A stretch of 64,000 nucleotides of DNA from Draconibacterium aestuarii. Its GTDB lineage: Bacteria > Bacteroidota > Bacteroidia > Bacteroidales > Prolixibacteraceae. The position numbers were made by a program, and so were the translations under genes. Under the pieces are notes generated by a model. It ran no database searches. It was not told the DNA's origin and worked only from the letters and a program-made list of their open reading frames with translations. This document shows positions 46,138 through 57,127 of the stretch, in pieces. The stretch lies in contig JAPOHD010000022.1 of NCBI GenBank assembly GCA_026671195.1, forward strand, positions 1 through 64,000, given 5' to 3'. Each line of letters opens with the position of its first letter. Position 1 is the stretch's first letter.

Positions 46138-47250
46138 CTATCCAGCATTTTGAAATAGATTATTCCCTTTTTTATCTTCCATTCCATTTAGGAAGTACTC
46201 GAGCATCTTACTGATAGATTCCGGTGTAACAGATTTTACATCCTCCTTTACAATTGAATCCAGCCGCTTTGTATCAAAAACAATATTTGTATCAACATAA
46301 GCTCCTGTAAACGACATTCCCACTGCCATTATTCTTTCTAAAGAATTCATGTCGTCACGTTTCAAATCTATGTCAGGTACAATTTCAATAGGGAGCAATT
46401 TGCTAATACTCTCCAATAAAGCTGAATTTTTTATCGAATTTTTGGCAACCATATTTAATACAGCAGGAACATTCTTTGCTTTAATTGCACTCATTAAGTA
46501 GGTAACTACTGTATCTATTGGGATTAAATTCTGAGTAGAATCCGGATCAATCTTAATTCTGAGCGAACGGTTTGGATATTTTAATGCAAGGTTTTGAACT
46601 CGTTTTGAGAAATCGAAAATACCGTAGTCTGTTTTTGTAACACCGGTTATATTGTTGCCGACCACCTGCGACAAACGAAGAATAGATGCATTCAGATTTT
46701 TATCCTGAATATATTTTTCAATTACATTCTCTGCATATCTTTTCGATTGTTCATAATAATTTCGAAAACCGTCAATCTCTTCATTTTCATATAAACGTTC
46801 TTCAAATTTGCCTTTAACCTTTCCGCATGAGTATGCTGTACTTACAAAAAAGAATCGTGATTCAGTATCTGTGTATTTTAAAAAGGTATCAACCGAATTG
46901 GTAACTCCCTGCAAGTTGGTACCAAAAATCTCGGCTTTCGATTTTATATCAAACTTTAAACTTGCAGCAAAATGGAAATAATCAATTTTCCCTGCAAATA
47001 TACTTTCCAGTTCTTCTTTTTGAAGCGCAAAATCATTTTCGAATAACGAATAATCGTGAACCTCGAGGTTGGTAAAGTCTACATCCTTGTCATCATTCAT
47101 ATGAATTAAAGCAGCTTCCATTCGTTCTCGAGCCGAGAATTTTTTATTACTGCGAGCAAGGGCAATTACCTTAAAGTCCTGCAATAGTAATTCGTTTATT
47201 AAGTTTGATGCGACATAACCGTTTGCACCATTTATTACAATTCTTTTCAT
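46138..47250 (-). CDS. Extended SDR, fatty-acyl/thioester reductase-like (NAD_binding_4)
   Basis: This 370-residue protein starts at the ATG at 47250 (MKRIVINGANGYVASNL); nine earlier codons are unlikely. The NAD(P) site is NGANGYVASN, the Ser-Tyr-Lys set is FVSTAYSCGKVKG and YYEQSKRYAE, and PIDTVVTYLMSAI is a family signature. The middle LEVHDYSLFENDF and the overall order resemble the male-sterility/thioester-reductase domain that reduces acyl-CoA or acyl-carrier thioesters to aldehyde or alcohol. With its lipid-enzyme neighbours it may make a fatty alcohol, but a sugar-nucleotide epimerase role cannot be ruled out. Confidence 0.75.
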   Translation of the reverse strand: MKRIVINGANGYVASNLINELLLQDFKVIALARSNKKFSARERMEAALIHMNDDKDVDFTNLEVHDYSLFENDFALQKEELESIFAGKIDYFHFAASLKFDIKSKAEIFGTNLQGVTNSVDTFLKYTDTESRFFFVSTAYSCGKVKGKFEERLYENEEIDGFRNYYEQSKRYAENVIEKYIQDKNLNASILRLSQVVGNNITGVTKTDYGIFDFSKRVQNLALKYPNRSLRIKIDPDSTQNLIPIDTVVTYLMSAIKAKNVPAVLNMVAKNSIKNSALLESISKLLPIEIVPDIDLKRDDMNSLERIMAVGMSFTGAYVDTNIVFDTKRLDSIVKEDVKSVTPESISKMLEYFLNGMEDKKGNNLFQNAG

Positions 47251-47389
47251 GTCTTTTTGTTTTGTCTTTTTTGGCAAACGATGAATCTGTTACAAGCAAA
47301 ATCATCTCAGTTTATTTCTGCTTTCTATAATACAATATACTCTTTTTTTACGAGAATTACATAATACATTTTTACCTAAATCTTGCCAA

Positions 47390-48064
47390 CTACAGCAAAA
47401 ATAATAGTGTAAATGCGATACTCACCGGAATTGTCAGGTTGTCTGAACCCCGCCAGCTAATCATTTCGGCAAGCGAACCAACTATAGAAACAACCAATGC
47501 CAACCAAAATGTTTTCAGGTCGAATACTCCCCGATGAAAGTACAGTGCAATAAGGCAGATTACAATAGTGGTTATAAAAAATGCACCCGAGCCAAATATC
47601 GATTTCCCCGTAGAAATTCCGAAAAGTTTTATTTGATGGTTGTTCTTTTTCATTCCCATTCCCACAATGGCGGCCATGGGATCGCTAATTCCCAAAACCA
47701 GCATAGGCAGAATGTATATAAATTTGTTATCGAGTAAATTCGACATTAAAAATGTAATGTAAATAGACATTGGCAACAGGTAACTGCCAATTGATTTTCG
47801 TTCAATATCGTGAATGGAATTTAATTGTTTAATACGTTGTGTTACAAATAAGGCGATAAAAAATATACTTGCCAGAATTAATACATACCAATGCGAGCTA
47901 AAAATATAAGGGAAAGGAACAACGGCCACCGTTGCCGTAAAGTGAGCAAATTTGCGTGTAATTTCTCCTTTTACTTTTAACCGTCGATAGTTTAGTTCAT
48001 TAAACGCAAGCAACAAAATAATTGCAATAAAATATACTATTGATAATGTAATTGTGTTTCCCAT
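47390..48064 (-). CDS. Dolichol/phytol kinase-like membrane protein (SEC59/VTE5 type)
   Basis: This 224-residue protein has about seven transmembrane helices. EITRKFAHFTATVAVVPFPY carries the RKxxH signature. GISDPMAAIVGM (with SDP), FGISTGKSIFGSGAFF and SLAEMISWRGSDNLTIPVS (E...SDNLTIP) match CTP-dependent dolichol, phytol or diacylglycerol kinases, which are relatives of CdsA. It probably phosphorylates a long-chain or isoprenoid alcohol with CTP. It lies between the CdsA gene and the reductase gene on the same strand, with gaps of about 140 nt on each side. Confidence 0.75.
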   Translation of the reverse strand: MGNTITLSIVYFIAIILLLAFNELNYRRLKVKGEITRKFAHFTATVAVVPFPYIFSSHWYVLILASIFFIALFVTQRIKQLNSIHDIERKSIGSYLLPMSIYITFLMSNLLDNKFIYILPMLVLGISDPMAAIVGMGMKKNNHQIKLFGISTGKSIFGSGAFFITTIVICLIALYFHRGVFDLKTFWLALVVSIVGSLAEMISWRGSDNLTIPVSIAFTLLFLL

Positions 48065-48211
48065 AAAAATATATTCAGTGTATTTTCAAAAATTCTATCT
48101 TTCTGGTTCTATTCCCTTTTCCTCTTTTTTCTACCTAACAAAAATAGAATGATGTTGTTTTCCAAATTCAATTTAATACCCGAAATGCCAATTTATCAAC
48201 TTGAAATGCAT

Positions 48212-48943
48212 CTACAAGATATTTGCTCCGTAAACAAATAATGCTACCCAGGCCCCTCCTGCAATCAGGCTATCAAATCTGTCGAGAACCCCACCATGCC
48301 CCGGAATCAGATGACTATAATCTTTAACTCCAAATTTCCGTTTGTAAAGAGATGCCAGGATATCACCCAAAAATGCAAATACAACAATACCAAAAGCCAG
48401 AACAACTGCCATGGTCCATGAGTTATTATATAATCCTTTCATCAATATTGAACTGAATATGGCGAATATCGATCCGCCAACTGTACCGCCAACTGTTTTG
48501 TTGGGGCTAATTTCGGGTGCAATCTTTTTGTTCCCCCACAACTGACCCGAAATTTGGCTAAACGCATCGAAAATCGACAAGATTAAAAAAGCGAATAAAA
48601 TAACTTCCTTATCGAGTGTACTATAAATCATAAAGCCAAATGCCAGTATTGAGAACATTAAAACTGAAATCAAAAAGAATGTTTTTTCAGTATATTTTGC
48701 TCTTCGAAACAGCCTGAATAACTCGGTTGCACTACCCGAAACAATTAGAGTCGCTAACCATTTAAAAGCCACCGGATTTATAACAATACTAAAGAATAAA
48801 ATGTGAATGATAAAAAAGTAAACAATAAATTTAGTCCAGCTTTTTCGGACAATTTCTTTTTCTTTCCGGCGGTTTATAAAATAAAAACCAATACCTCCGA
48901 GTATAAAATACAATAAAATTATAATATATATGGTAGTAATCAT
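48212..48943 (-). CDS. cdsA: Phosphatidate cytidylyltransferase
   Basis: In this 243-residue membrane protein with about seven helices, the C-terminal signature GDILASLYKRKFGVKDYSHL-IPGHGGVLDRFDSL is unmistakable for CdsA, with the SxxKR and HGG-x-LDR-xDS residues that bind metal and CTP. WGNKKIAPEISPNKTVGGTVGG precedes it. The enzyme makes CDP-diacylglycerol from phosphatidic acid and CTP. The start is the ATG at 48943, 9 nt after the TauE-like gene, so these two share a transcript. A second CdsA elsewhere in the genome cannot be judged. Confidence 0.93.
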   Translation of the reverse strand: MITTIYIIILLYFILGGIGFYFINRRKEKEIVRKSWTKFIVYFFIIHILFFSIVINPVAFKWLATLIVSGSATELFRLFRRAKYTEKTFFLISVLMFSILAFGFMIYSTLDKEVILFAFLILSIFDAFSQISGQLWGNKKIAPEISPNKTVGGTVGGSIFAIFSSILMKGLYNNSWTMAVVLAFGIVVFAFLGDILASLYKRKFGVKDYSHLIPGHGGVLDRFDSLIAGGAWVALFVYGANIL

Positions 48944-48952
48944 CTTCTCCTT

Positions 48953-49780
48953 TTAGTTGTTTATCATCATCAAAACGCCAATAGCAATCATTACCAGGGC
49001 ATAAACATAACGTATGTTGTTTTCCGAGCGATCGACATTTGCCTTTGAGAGCATTTTTGTGCCAACTACCGCACCAATTGCCGATCCGGCGGTTAAAAAC
49101 CAAACCAGTGTCAAATCGATTTGCCCCACTAAAAAATGGGCTCCAAGCGCAAAAAGTGTATTCACCAATACAACCAACAACGAGGTACCGATTACCAATT
49201 TAATTGGCAAACGCATGGCAAAAAGTCCGGCTAAAACCGGCGCTGTACCACTGGTTCCAAATGTTCCTGCGATTAAACCTGCCGACAAACCAAAAATCGA
49301 ACCTTTGGTAACTTTTGCGAATTTTGTACCGGCGACCTGCTCTTTCCCATCCGATTCGGCCTTTTTCTTTTTCCAGGTACCGTAGGCCATATTTAAAGCA
49401 ATGATGATGGCATAAATTCCGAAACTGACTTTTAATTGTTTAGCAGTTAAAAGCCCGGTAATTGCTGCCCCTAAAAAGGCGCCAATAATTCCCGTAGTAA
49501 CAAATAATCCTCCTGTTTTAAGGTCAATGTTTCCTTTTCGGTGATGCCCTAGCGACCCAATAATACATATTGGAAGCGTTGCTGCCAGCGATGTTGCAAC
49601 TGCCACCTGCGGCGGTGCTCCAATAATTAAAGTGAGAACCGGTAAAAAGAAAAATCCTCCACCTCCACCCAGCATTGTACCAAACAGACCAATAACAAAA
49701 CCAATAATTGGTAATACAAGATATATCGATTCAAATGACGAGTGAAAGATCAAAATTAAGTTGTTTTTGTTCGCCGGCAA
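48953..49780 (-). CDS. TauE/SafE-family membrane transporter
   Basis: This protein of up to 275 residues has about eight TM segments in two halves. GFVIGLFGTMLGGGGGFFFLPVL and GLSAGLIAGTFGTSGTAPVLAG are the paired Gly-rich TauE motifs, and ATSLAATLPICIIGSLGHHR is also typical. Relatives export sulfite, sulfoacetate or other organosulfur anions. The start is uncertain: the frame opens with a TTG at 49780 that overlaps a TATATTTG box (49785-49778). A TTG at 49753 is possible, but it lies inside a second promoter-like box, TAATTTTG (49758-49751). No ATG precedes TM1. It is first in the block leading into cdsA. Confidence 0.85.
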   Translation of the reverse strand: MPANKNNLILIFHSSFESIYLVLPIIGFVIGLFGTMLGGGGGFFFLPVLTLIIGAPPQVAVATSLAATLPICIIGSLGHHRKGNIDLKTGGLFVTTGIIGAFLGAAITGLLTAKQLKVSFGIYAIIIALNMAYGTWKKKKAESDGKEQVAGTKFAKVTKGSIFGLSAGLIAGTFGTSGTAPVLAGLFAMRLPIKLVIGTSLLVVLVNTLFALGAHFLVGQIDLTLVWFLTAGSAIGAVVGTKMLSKANVDRSENNIRYVYALVMIAIGVLMMINN

Positions 49781-49944
49781 ATATAAGAATATCCTAACCG
49801 ATCGTTAAGTAACTATTATCACTGCTAAATTTAAAGGTATTTTTTTAACATCCATTAACAACTTCTGGTTGTACTGTCAAATATTTTATGAATAAAACAA
49901 GCAAATACAAGTCAACAAAAGATTGTTCCTTTTCCTAACATCTG

Positions 49945-51264
49945 TTACTTTTTCATTAAACCGATTACGTTACCCGCCATAACGGTAATACCTGTTTCAA
50001 TCGTATTTTCATAATCAGGATTTAATTTGTGAGAATGCAGTGGAAACGGTTTTTTCCCTTCTGCTTTTAGTTCTTTCATCAACTCAGGGTTGGTACTTCC
50101 CAGCCAAATCAAACAAATCGGTATATTTTCTAGAGTACGGCCATATTTACCAAAATCCTCTCCCACCATCTCCGGCGAGGTTTTAATAATATTTTCTGCA
50201 CCAATTAACTCACTGGCAGTACTTTTAAGTTTTATACTCAGTTTTTCATTGTTTAAAACCGGTGGTGTTTCAACAAGCGAGACATAAACCAGGGGCAATT
50301 TATCCTCAGCCACGCCGGCGGTTCTGGCTGCCGAATAACTTATTCGTTTAATGGCTGCGGTCACTTTTTCAATGGCTTCATCAGAATAATAACGCAGAGT
50401 GAGCTCCATTTTCACTTCATCGGGAATAATATTTGGCCGGGTGCCACCATGAATCGAGCCAACCGTAACAACAACTGGTTCCAGCGGGTTAATTTCGCGA
50501 CTGACAATGGTTTGCAAGTCCAAAACAATGCGCGAAGCAATTACAATGGGATCGATACATTTTTGAGGATATGCGCCATGACCACCTTTGCCGTAAACCG
50601 TAATTTCGGCCGTTTTAACACCGGCAAAAACCGGTCCGCCAACCAAGCCAATCTGCCCGCTTTCCAATTCAGGATTAATATGGTAAGCCAGTGCATAATC
50701 GGGTGTTGGGAAGCTGGCAAACAATCCGGCCTCGATGGCCTCACCTGCCCCGCCACTACATTCTTCTGCCTGTTGGGCAATTACCAGCAATGTGCCTTTC
50801 CATTCATTTTTTAGGGCAACTAAAGTCCGCACAGTACCTGTCCAGGTCGACATATGAATATCATGTCCGCAGGCGTGCATTACCGAAACTTCATCTCCGG
50901 CCTCGGTTTCAGTTTTTACGGTGCTGGCAAACTTCAAACCTGTTTTCTCCTCTACAGGAAGCGCATCCATGTCGGTTCGTAAAAGGACAGTCGGTCCTTC
51001 TCCGTTTTTAAAAACACCAACTACACTGTTTCCGCCAAAGTTTTCACTTACTTCAAAACCCAGCTCCGTTAATTCCTTTACCAGGCGTTTGGCTGTTTCA
51101 AATTCATGAAACGACAATTCCGGATTTTGATGCAGGTATTTACAAAGTTCAAACGAATATTCGGTTTGTTTTTTTGCTTCACTTCTTATTTTATTCGCCA
51201 TTTGCGCATTTACTCCAATAGATAGTGTCATTACAATAAAAATTAGCCAGAATTTTGAATTCAT
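49945..51264 (-). CDS. Secreted M20-family amidohydrolase/peptidase
   Basis: This 439-residue protein has a signal peptide (about 1-20, ending VNAQ). Zinc-site motifs are MHACGHDIHMS (H-x-H type), QQAEECSGGAGEAI (Glu pair) and SPEMVGEDFGKYGR, with a late LHSHKLNPDYE His. The central lid (GKGGHGAYPQKCIDPIVIAS) is the dimerisation domain. This is the M20D (hippurate/IAA-amino-acid hydrolase) subgroup, which cleaves N-acyl amino acids. Periplasmic location is inferred from the signal. It is monocistronic, with the start at the ATG at 51264. Confidence 0.93.
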   Translation of the reverse strand: MNSKFWLIFIVMTLSIGVNAQMANKIRSEAKKQTEYSFELCKYLHQNPELSFHEFETAKRLVKELTELGFEVSENFGGNSVVGVFKNGEGPTVLLRTDMDALPVEEKTGLKFASTVKTETEAGDEVSVMHACGHDIHMSTWTGTVRTLVALKNEWKGTLLVIAQQAEECSGGAGEAIEAGLFASFPTPDYALAYHINPELESGQIGLVGGPVFAGVKTAEITVYGKGGHGAYPQKCIDPIVIASRIVLDLQTIVSREINPLEPVVVTVGSIHGGTRPNIIPDEVKMELTLRYYSDEAIEKVTAAIKRISYSAARTAGVAEDKLPLVYVSLVETPPVLNNEKLSIKLKSTASELIGAENIIKTSPEMVGEDFGKYGRTLENIPICLIWLGSTNPELMKELKAEGKKPFPLHSHKLNPDYENTIETGITVMAGNVIGLMKK

Positions 51265-51368
51265 AAAAAAGGTTTTCAGTTAGAACAGTTCGAATCTACG
51301 AAAAGTTTTTCGGAGCACGATTGAGAAAAATAATTGGAAAAAATAAAACAGGTTATAATAAAAAACAG

Positions 51369-51605
51369 TCACCTTATGGAATACCTATTAATCCCCCGGT
51401 AATTATTGTTCTTACCCGGGTATTTATTCCTATACCCTTGGGTATGACAACATCCTTTGCATGTCGACCCTTCCAAATCTTTCTCCACACAAAGGTTTTT
51501 AGCAATGAAATTCTGGTTTAGTTTAAATGCTTCATAAACCACGAGTTCCGACAACTGAAAAGACAGAACTGACAGAATCAATATGATGAGAAACAGATTT
51601 TTCAC
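51369..51605 (-). CDS. Small membrane protein with Cys motif
   Basis: This peptide of about 78 residues has an N-terminal TM (KNLFLIILILSVLSFQL), then YEAFKLNQNFIAKNLCVEKD and STCKGCCH. The order TM - FIAKxLC-x(9)-C-x2-CC recalls a family of short Bacteroidota membrane proteins I know only as hypothetical, which usually continue with Leu/Lys-rich sequence after CxGKC. Here the tail after CKGCC is atypical, so the gene may be frameshifted or decayed. The likely start is the GTG at 51605, since a TAAGTTTG promoter box ends at 51624; a TTG at 51626 is less likely. Confidence 0.5.
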   Translation of the reverse strand: MKNLFLIILILSVLSFQLSELVVYEAFKLNQNFIAKNLCVEKDLEGSTCKGCCHTQGYRNKYPGKNNNYRGINRYSIR

Positions 51606-51623
51606 AAAGTAGAAGCCTTCTAA

Positions 51624-51650
51624 CAAACTTACGTAAACATTTCATAACAA
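51624..51650 (-). promoter_or_regulatory. Promoter-like pair before the small Cys-motif gene
   Basis: Minus-strand TTG (51650-51648), a 16-nt spacer and TAAGTTTG (51631-51624) nearly fit the consensus and support a real transcription unit here. Confidence 0.5.
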
Positions 51651-51954
51651 ACATAATTTGTGTCAACATTTAGATACTGAACCAACTCCCGCAATATTGT
51701 TGACTTTTAGTTGGTTTTTGTCGGACATAATTATGAAAAGCTTTAAGATTATTACTTAATTTGTAGCGCTAAACAATGTTACATCGCCCGGCAGAGTCGA
51801 TGTTAAAAAGTATCAAAAACACGAACTAAGTTTAAGAATGAAACAAGAATGACAAATAATCTAATCCAAATGAAAATTAGTAAAATCATGCAAGTTTCGT
51901 GTCTGTTAACTAAGCAGCCATCTTAAACCGTTTAAAACAAACAATTTTAAACAC
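51651..51954. other. Intergenic region before the UDP-sugar operon
   Basis: About 300 bp of AT-rich sequence without an open frame. It should hold the promoter of the UDP-glucose dehydrogenase operon, but no well-spaced consensus pair was seen. Confidence 0.5.
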
Positions 51955-53283
51955 ATGAAAATATCAGTTGTAGGAACAGGTTATGTTGGATTGGTTTCAG
52001 GAACATGTTTTGCTGAAACAGGAGTTAATGTTGCATGTGTTGACATTGACGAGAAAAAAATAGAAAATTTGAAAAACGGGATTATCCCAATATATGAGCC
52101 GGGACTCGAAGATATTTACAAAAAGAACGTAACAAAAGGAAGACTGCAGTTTACTACCAGCCTGAAAGACAGCATTGAAGATGCTGCCGCTGTTTTTATT
52201 GCAGTAGGAACTCCACCAGATGAGGACGGAAGTGCTGATTTAAAATATGTATTGAGTGTTGCACGTGAAATTGGTAAATACATCGACCATTACATGGTGG
52301 TTGTCACCAAAAGTACAGTCCCGGTAGGAACAGCAGCCAAAGTTAAAGATGCCATTCAGGGTGAATTACAGAAACGAGGTGCAGATATTCCATTCGATGT
52401 AGCGTCAAATCCTGAATTTCTAAAAGAAGGAAGTGCGGTTGAAGATTTCCTGAAACCGGACAGAATTGTAATTGGAACCGAATCGCAAAATGCACAGAAA
52501 GTAATGAGCAGGTTATACAAACCTTTCTTGCTAAACGGACATCCCATTCTATTTATGGATATCACCTCATCGGAAATGACAAAATATGCGGCAAATTCGA
52601 TGCTTGCCACAAAAATCAGCTTTATAAACGAGATTGCTAATTTATGCGAGATTGTTGGAGCCGATGTTGATGCGGTAAGAAAGGGAATTGGATCTGATTC
52701 TCGAATTGGAAATAAATTTATTTATCCGGGGACAGGTTATGGAGGATCTTGTTTCCCAAAAGATGTGCAGGCACTTATTCGCACTGCCGACGAGAACAAT
52801 TATTCGCTCAATATTTTAAAAGCTGTTGAAGCGGTTAACTATCGACAAAAGTCCGTTCTGTTCAACAAAATAAACAAGCATTTTAATGGCGATTTAAAAG
52901 GCAAAAAGTTTGCCATGTGGGGTCTGGCTTTTAAACCCAAAACCGACGACATGCGCGAAGCTCCTTCTTTAGTTATCATCGACAAATTATTGGAAGCCGG
53001 GGCAACTGTTGTGGCATACGATCCTGTTGCGATGAATGAATGCAAACGGATTATTGGTGATAAAATAACATATGCCAAAGATGAATACGATGCTGCAATT
53101 GATGCAGATGCCCTGATACTGGTAACCGAGTGGCCGGAATTCAGGTTACCTAATTTTAGAGTGCTTGGCAAACTGCTAAAAAACAACGTTATTTTCGACG
53201 GAAGAAATATTTACGATCCGGAAGAAATGGCGGAAAAATCGTATACTTACTATGCCATTGGACGCAAAATACAAACCACTTAA
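51955..53283 (+). CDS. ugd: UDP-glucose 6-dehydrogenase
   Basis: This 442-residue enzyme oxidises UDP-glucose to UDP-glucuronate with two NAD+. VVGTGYVGLVSGTCFAETG is the N-terminal NAD site. VTKSTVPVGTA, NPEFLKEGSAVEDFLKPDRI and YPGTGYGGSCFPKDVQAL follow, with the catalytic Cys at about residue 262; WGLAFKPKTDDMREAPSL is in the C-terminal domain. The length is standard. It is followed after 12 nt by a UDP-glucuronate decarboxylase, so the pair makes UDP-xylose for glycan synthesis. Confidence 0.96.
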   Translation: MKISVVGTGYVGLVSGTCFAETGVNVACVDIDEKKIENLKNGIIPIYEPGLEDIYKKNVTKGRLQFTTSLKDSIEDAAAVFIAVGTPPDEDGSADLKYVLSVAREIGKYIDHYMVVVTKSTVPVGTAAKVKDAIQGELQKRGADIPFDVASNPEFLKEGSAVEDFLKPDRIVIGTESQNAQKVMSRLYKPFLLNGHPILFMDITSSEMTKYAANSMLATKISFINEIANLCEIVGADVDAVRKGIGSDSRIGNKFIYPGTGYGGSCFPKDVQALIRTADENNYSLNILKAVEAVNYRQKSVLFNKINKHFNGDLKGKKFAMWGLAFKPKTDDMREAPSLVIIDKLLEAGATVVAYDPVAMNECKRIIGDKITYAKDEYDAAIDADALILVTEWPEFRLPNFRVLGKLLKNNVIFDGRNIYDPEEMAEKSYTYYAIGRKIQTT

Positions 53284-53295
53284 GAACCGGATTTT

Positions 53296-54246
53296 ATGAA
53301 AAGAATATTAGTAACAGGCGGAGCCGGATTTGTAGGTTCTCACCTTTGCGAAACCTTATTGGACAAAGGAAATGAAGTAATTTGTCTGGATAATTACTTC
53401 ACAGGGAAAAAGAAAAAGATTATCCATTTACTAGAAAATCCTTATTTCGAATTAATCAGGCACGATGTTACTCAGCCGTTTTTTATCGAAGTTGACCAGA
53501 TTTATAATCTGGCATGCCCGGCGTCTCCAATACATTACCAATACAATCCCATTAAAACCATAAAAACTTCGGTGATGGGTGCGATTAATATGCTAGGTTT
53601 AGCCAAACGTATTAAAGCAAAAATCCTTCAGGCATCCACCAGCGAAGTATATGGCGATCCTGATATTCATCCTCAAACAGAAGATTACTGGGGAAGAGTA
53701 AACCCAATAGGGATACGTTCGTGTTACGATGAAGGGAAACGTTGTGCAGAATCTCTTTTCGTAAACTACCATCACCAGAATGATGTAAAAATAAAGATCA
53801 TCAGAATTTTTAACACCTACGGACCTAAAATGGAACCAGACGATGGAAGAGTGGTTTCTAACTTTATCATGCAGGCGCTTCAAAATCAAGACATAACCAT
53901 ATTTGGCGATGGGCAACAAACAAGAAGTTTTCAGTATGTAAGCGATTTGGTAGATGGAATGATTCGGATGATGCAAACACCGGATGATTTTACAGGTCCT
54001 GTAAATATTGGAAATCCGGGTGAATTCACGATGCTCGAACTCGCAAGCGAAATCATCAACATAACCGGTTCCAAATCAAAAATTATTCATTTGCCACTTC
54101 CCGAAGATGATCCAACCCAGCGTCAACCCGATATTTCACTTGCTAAAGAAAAGTTAGACGGATGGGAGCCCAAAATTCCACTTCGAGAAGGACTTACAAA
54201 AACCATTGAATATTTCGATCGATTAATAAAAGAAGAGGATTTATAA
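53296..54246 (+). CDS. UDP-glucuronate decarboxylase (UDP-xylose synthase)
   Basis: This 316-residue extended SDR has the NAD motif [14 protein letters not shown], then [20 protein letters not shown] and [20 protein letters not shown], the latter specific to UXS. The Thr/Ser-Tyr-Lys set lies in [10 protein letters not shown] and [33 protein letters not shown] and [19 protein letters not shown] complete the family pattern. It removes CO2 from UDP-glucuronate to give UDP-xylose, using the product of the preceding gene. Confidence 0.93.
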   Translation: MKRILVTGGAGFVGSHLCETLLDKGNEVICLDNYFTGKKKKIIHLLENPYFELIRHDVTQPFFIEVDQIYNLACPASPIHYQYNPIKTIKTSVMGAINMLGLAKRIKAKILQASTSEVYGDPDIHPQTEDYWGRVNPIGIRSCYDEGKRCAESLFVNYHHQNDVKIKIIRIFNTYGPKMEPDDGRVVSNFIMQALQNQDITIFGDGQQTRSFQYVSDLVDGMIRMMQTPDDFTGPVNIGNPGEFTMLELASEIINITGSKSKIIHLPLPEDDPTQRQPDISLAKEKLDGWEPKIPLREGLTKTIEYFDRLIKEEDL

Positions 54247-54381
54247 TGCATTTCAGGGGAAAAAAGATCGATAAATTCTCCTGTGCCTGACTCCCCTCTT
54301 TCGTTTCGTAAGAACAAAGAAATGATGTTCCTGAATTGGCGGGCATACAACTAATTTTACTTATCTGATTTTAAACCATTT

Positions 54382-54966
54382 CTACCAAACCAAATCGCAT
54401 GCTTCCGGCGGCATCCATTTTTTGTCTTTACCTTCCCATTTAATATTACAACCAATGGGATTGGTAACCGGAACAGAAACATCTTTCCCCGAGAGTAATT
54501 CTTCCAAAGTCCGATCTAAATCGTTAACGGTTACCTTTGAAATATCCCGTGGACTGTCAACGGCACGGCCGGTATATACCAAACGGCGTTCTTCATTAAA
54601 AACGAAAAAATGAGGAGTGCGCAAAGCTCCATATGCCAAAGCGACTTCCTGACTTTCGTCGTATAAATATTTCCAAGGAAATTTGTGTGCTGCCATTCGC
54701 TCGACCATGCCATCAAAATCATCCTCGGCGTAGGTATTCTTGCTGTTCAAATTAATAGCCACAAACTCCACACCTTGTGTCATAAACTTCTCTGTCGTTT
54801 TTCGCGTCAGTTCATCGCTGTTTATAACGTAAGGACAATGGTTACAGGTAAAAAACAGAACCACAATTTTTGCCCGACCAAATTGATCCAGCGAATATAT
54901 TTTTCCATCGGTTGCAGGCAGGGTAAAATCAACTGCTTGCGAACCGGTTTTTAGCGTAAATGACAT
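54382..54966 (-). CDS. Thioredoxin-fold (AhpC/TSA-like) protein
   Basis: This protein of about 194 residues from the ATG at 54966 has [20 protein letters not shown], the redoxin entry strand. [13 protein letters not shown] follows with a C-x-x-C (Cys41, Cys44), then [20 protein letters not shown] with the cis-Pro region. The tail [20 protein letters not shown] adds two Cys. No signal peptide is visible, so it should act in the cytoplasm, as a thiol peroxidase or disulfide reductase. An upstream ATG at 54999 has a better purine-rich leader and would add 11 residues. Confidence 0.85.
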   Translation of the reverse strand: MSFTLKTGSQAVDFTLPATDGKIYSLDQFGRAKIVVLFFTCNHCPYVINSDELTRKTTEKFMTQGVEFVAINLNSKNTYAEDDFDGMVERMAAHKFPWKYLYDESQEVALAYGALRTPHFFVFNEERRLVYTGRAVDSPRDISKVTVNDLDRTLEELLSGKDVSVPVTNPIGCNIKWEGKDKKWMPPEACDLVW

Positions 54967-55019
54967 AAGCAATTTATTTTGTTTAAAACTAAAAGACATT
55001 TCCGCCTTAAATTGTTTAA

Positions 55020-57095
<2,076 letters not shown>

Positions 57096-57127
57096 AATAA
57101 AAATCAATTAATTACCTGTTACCAAAA

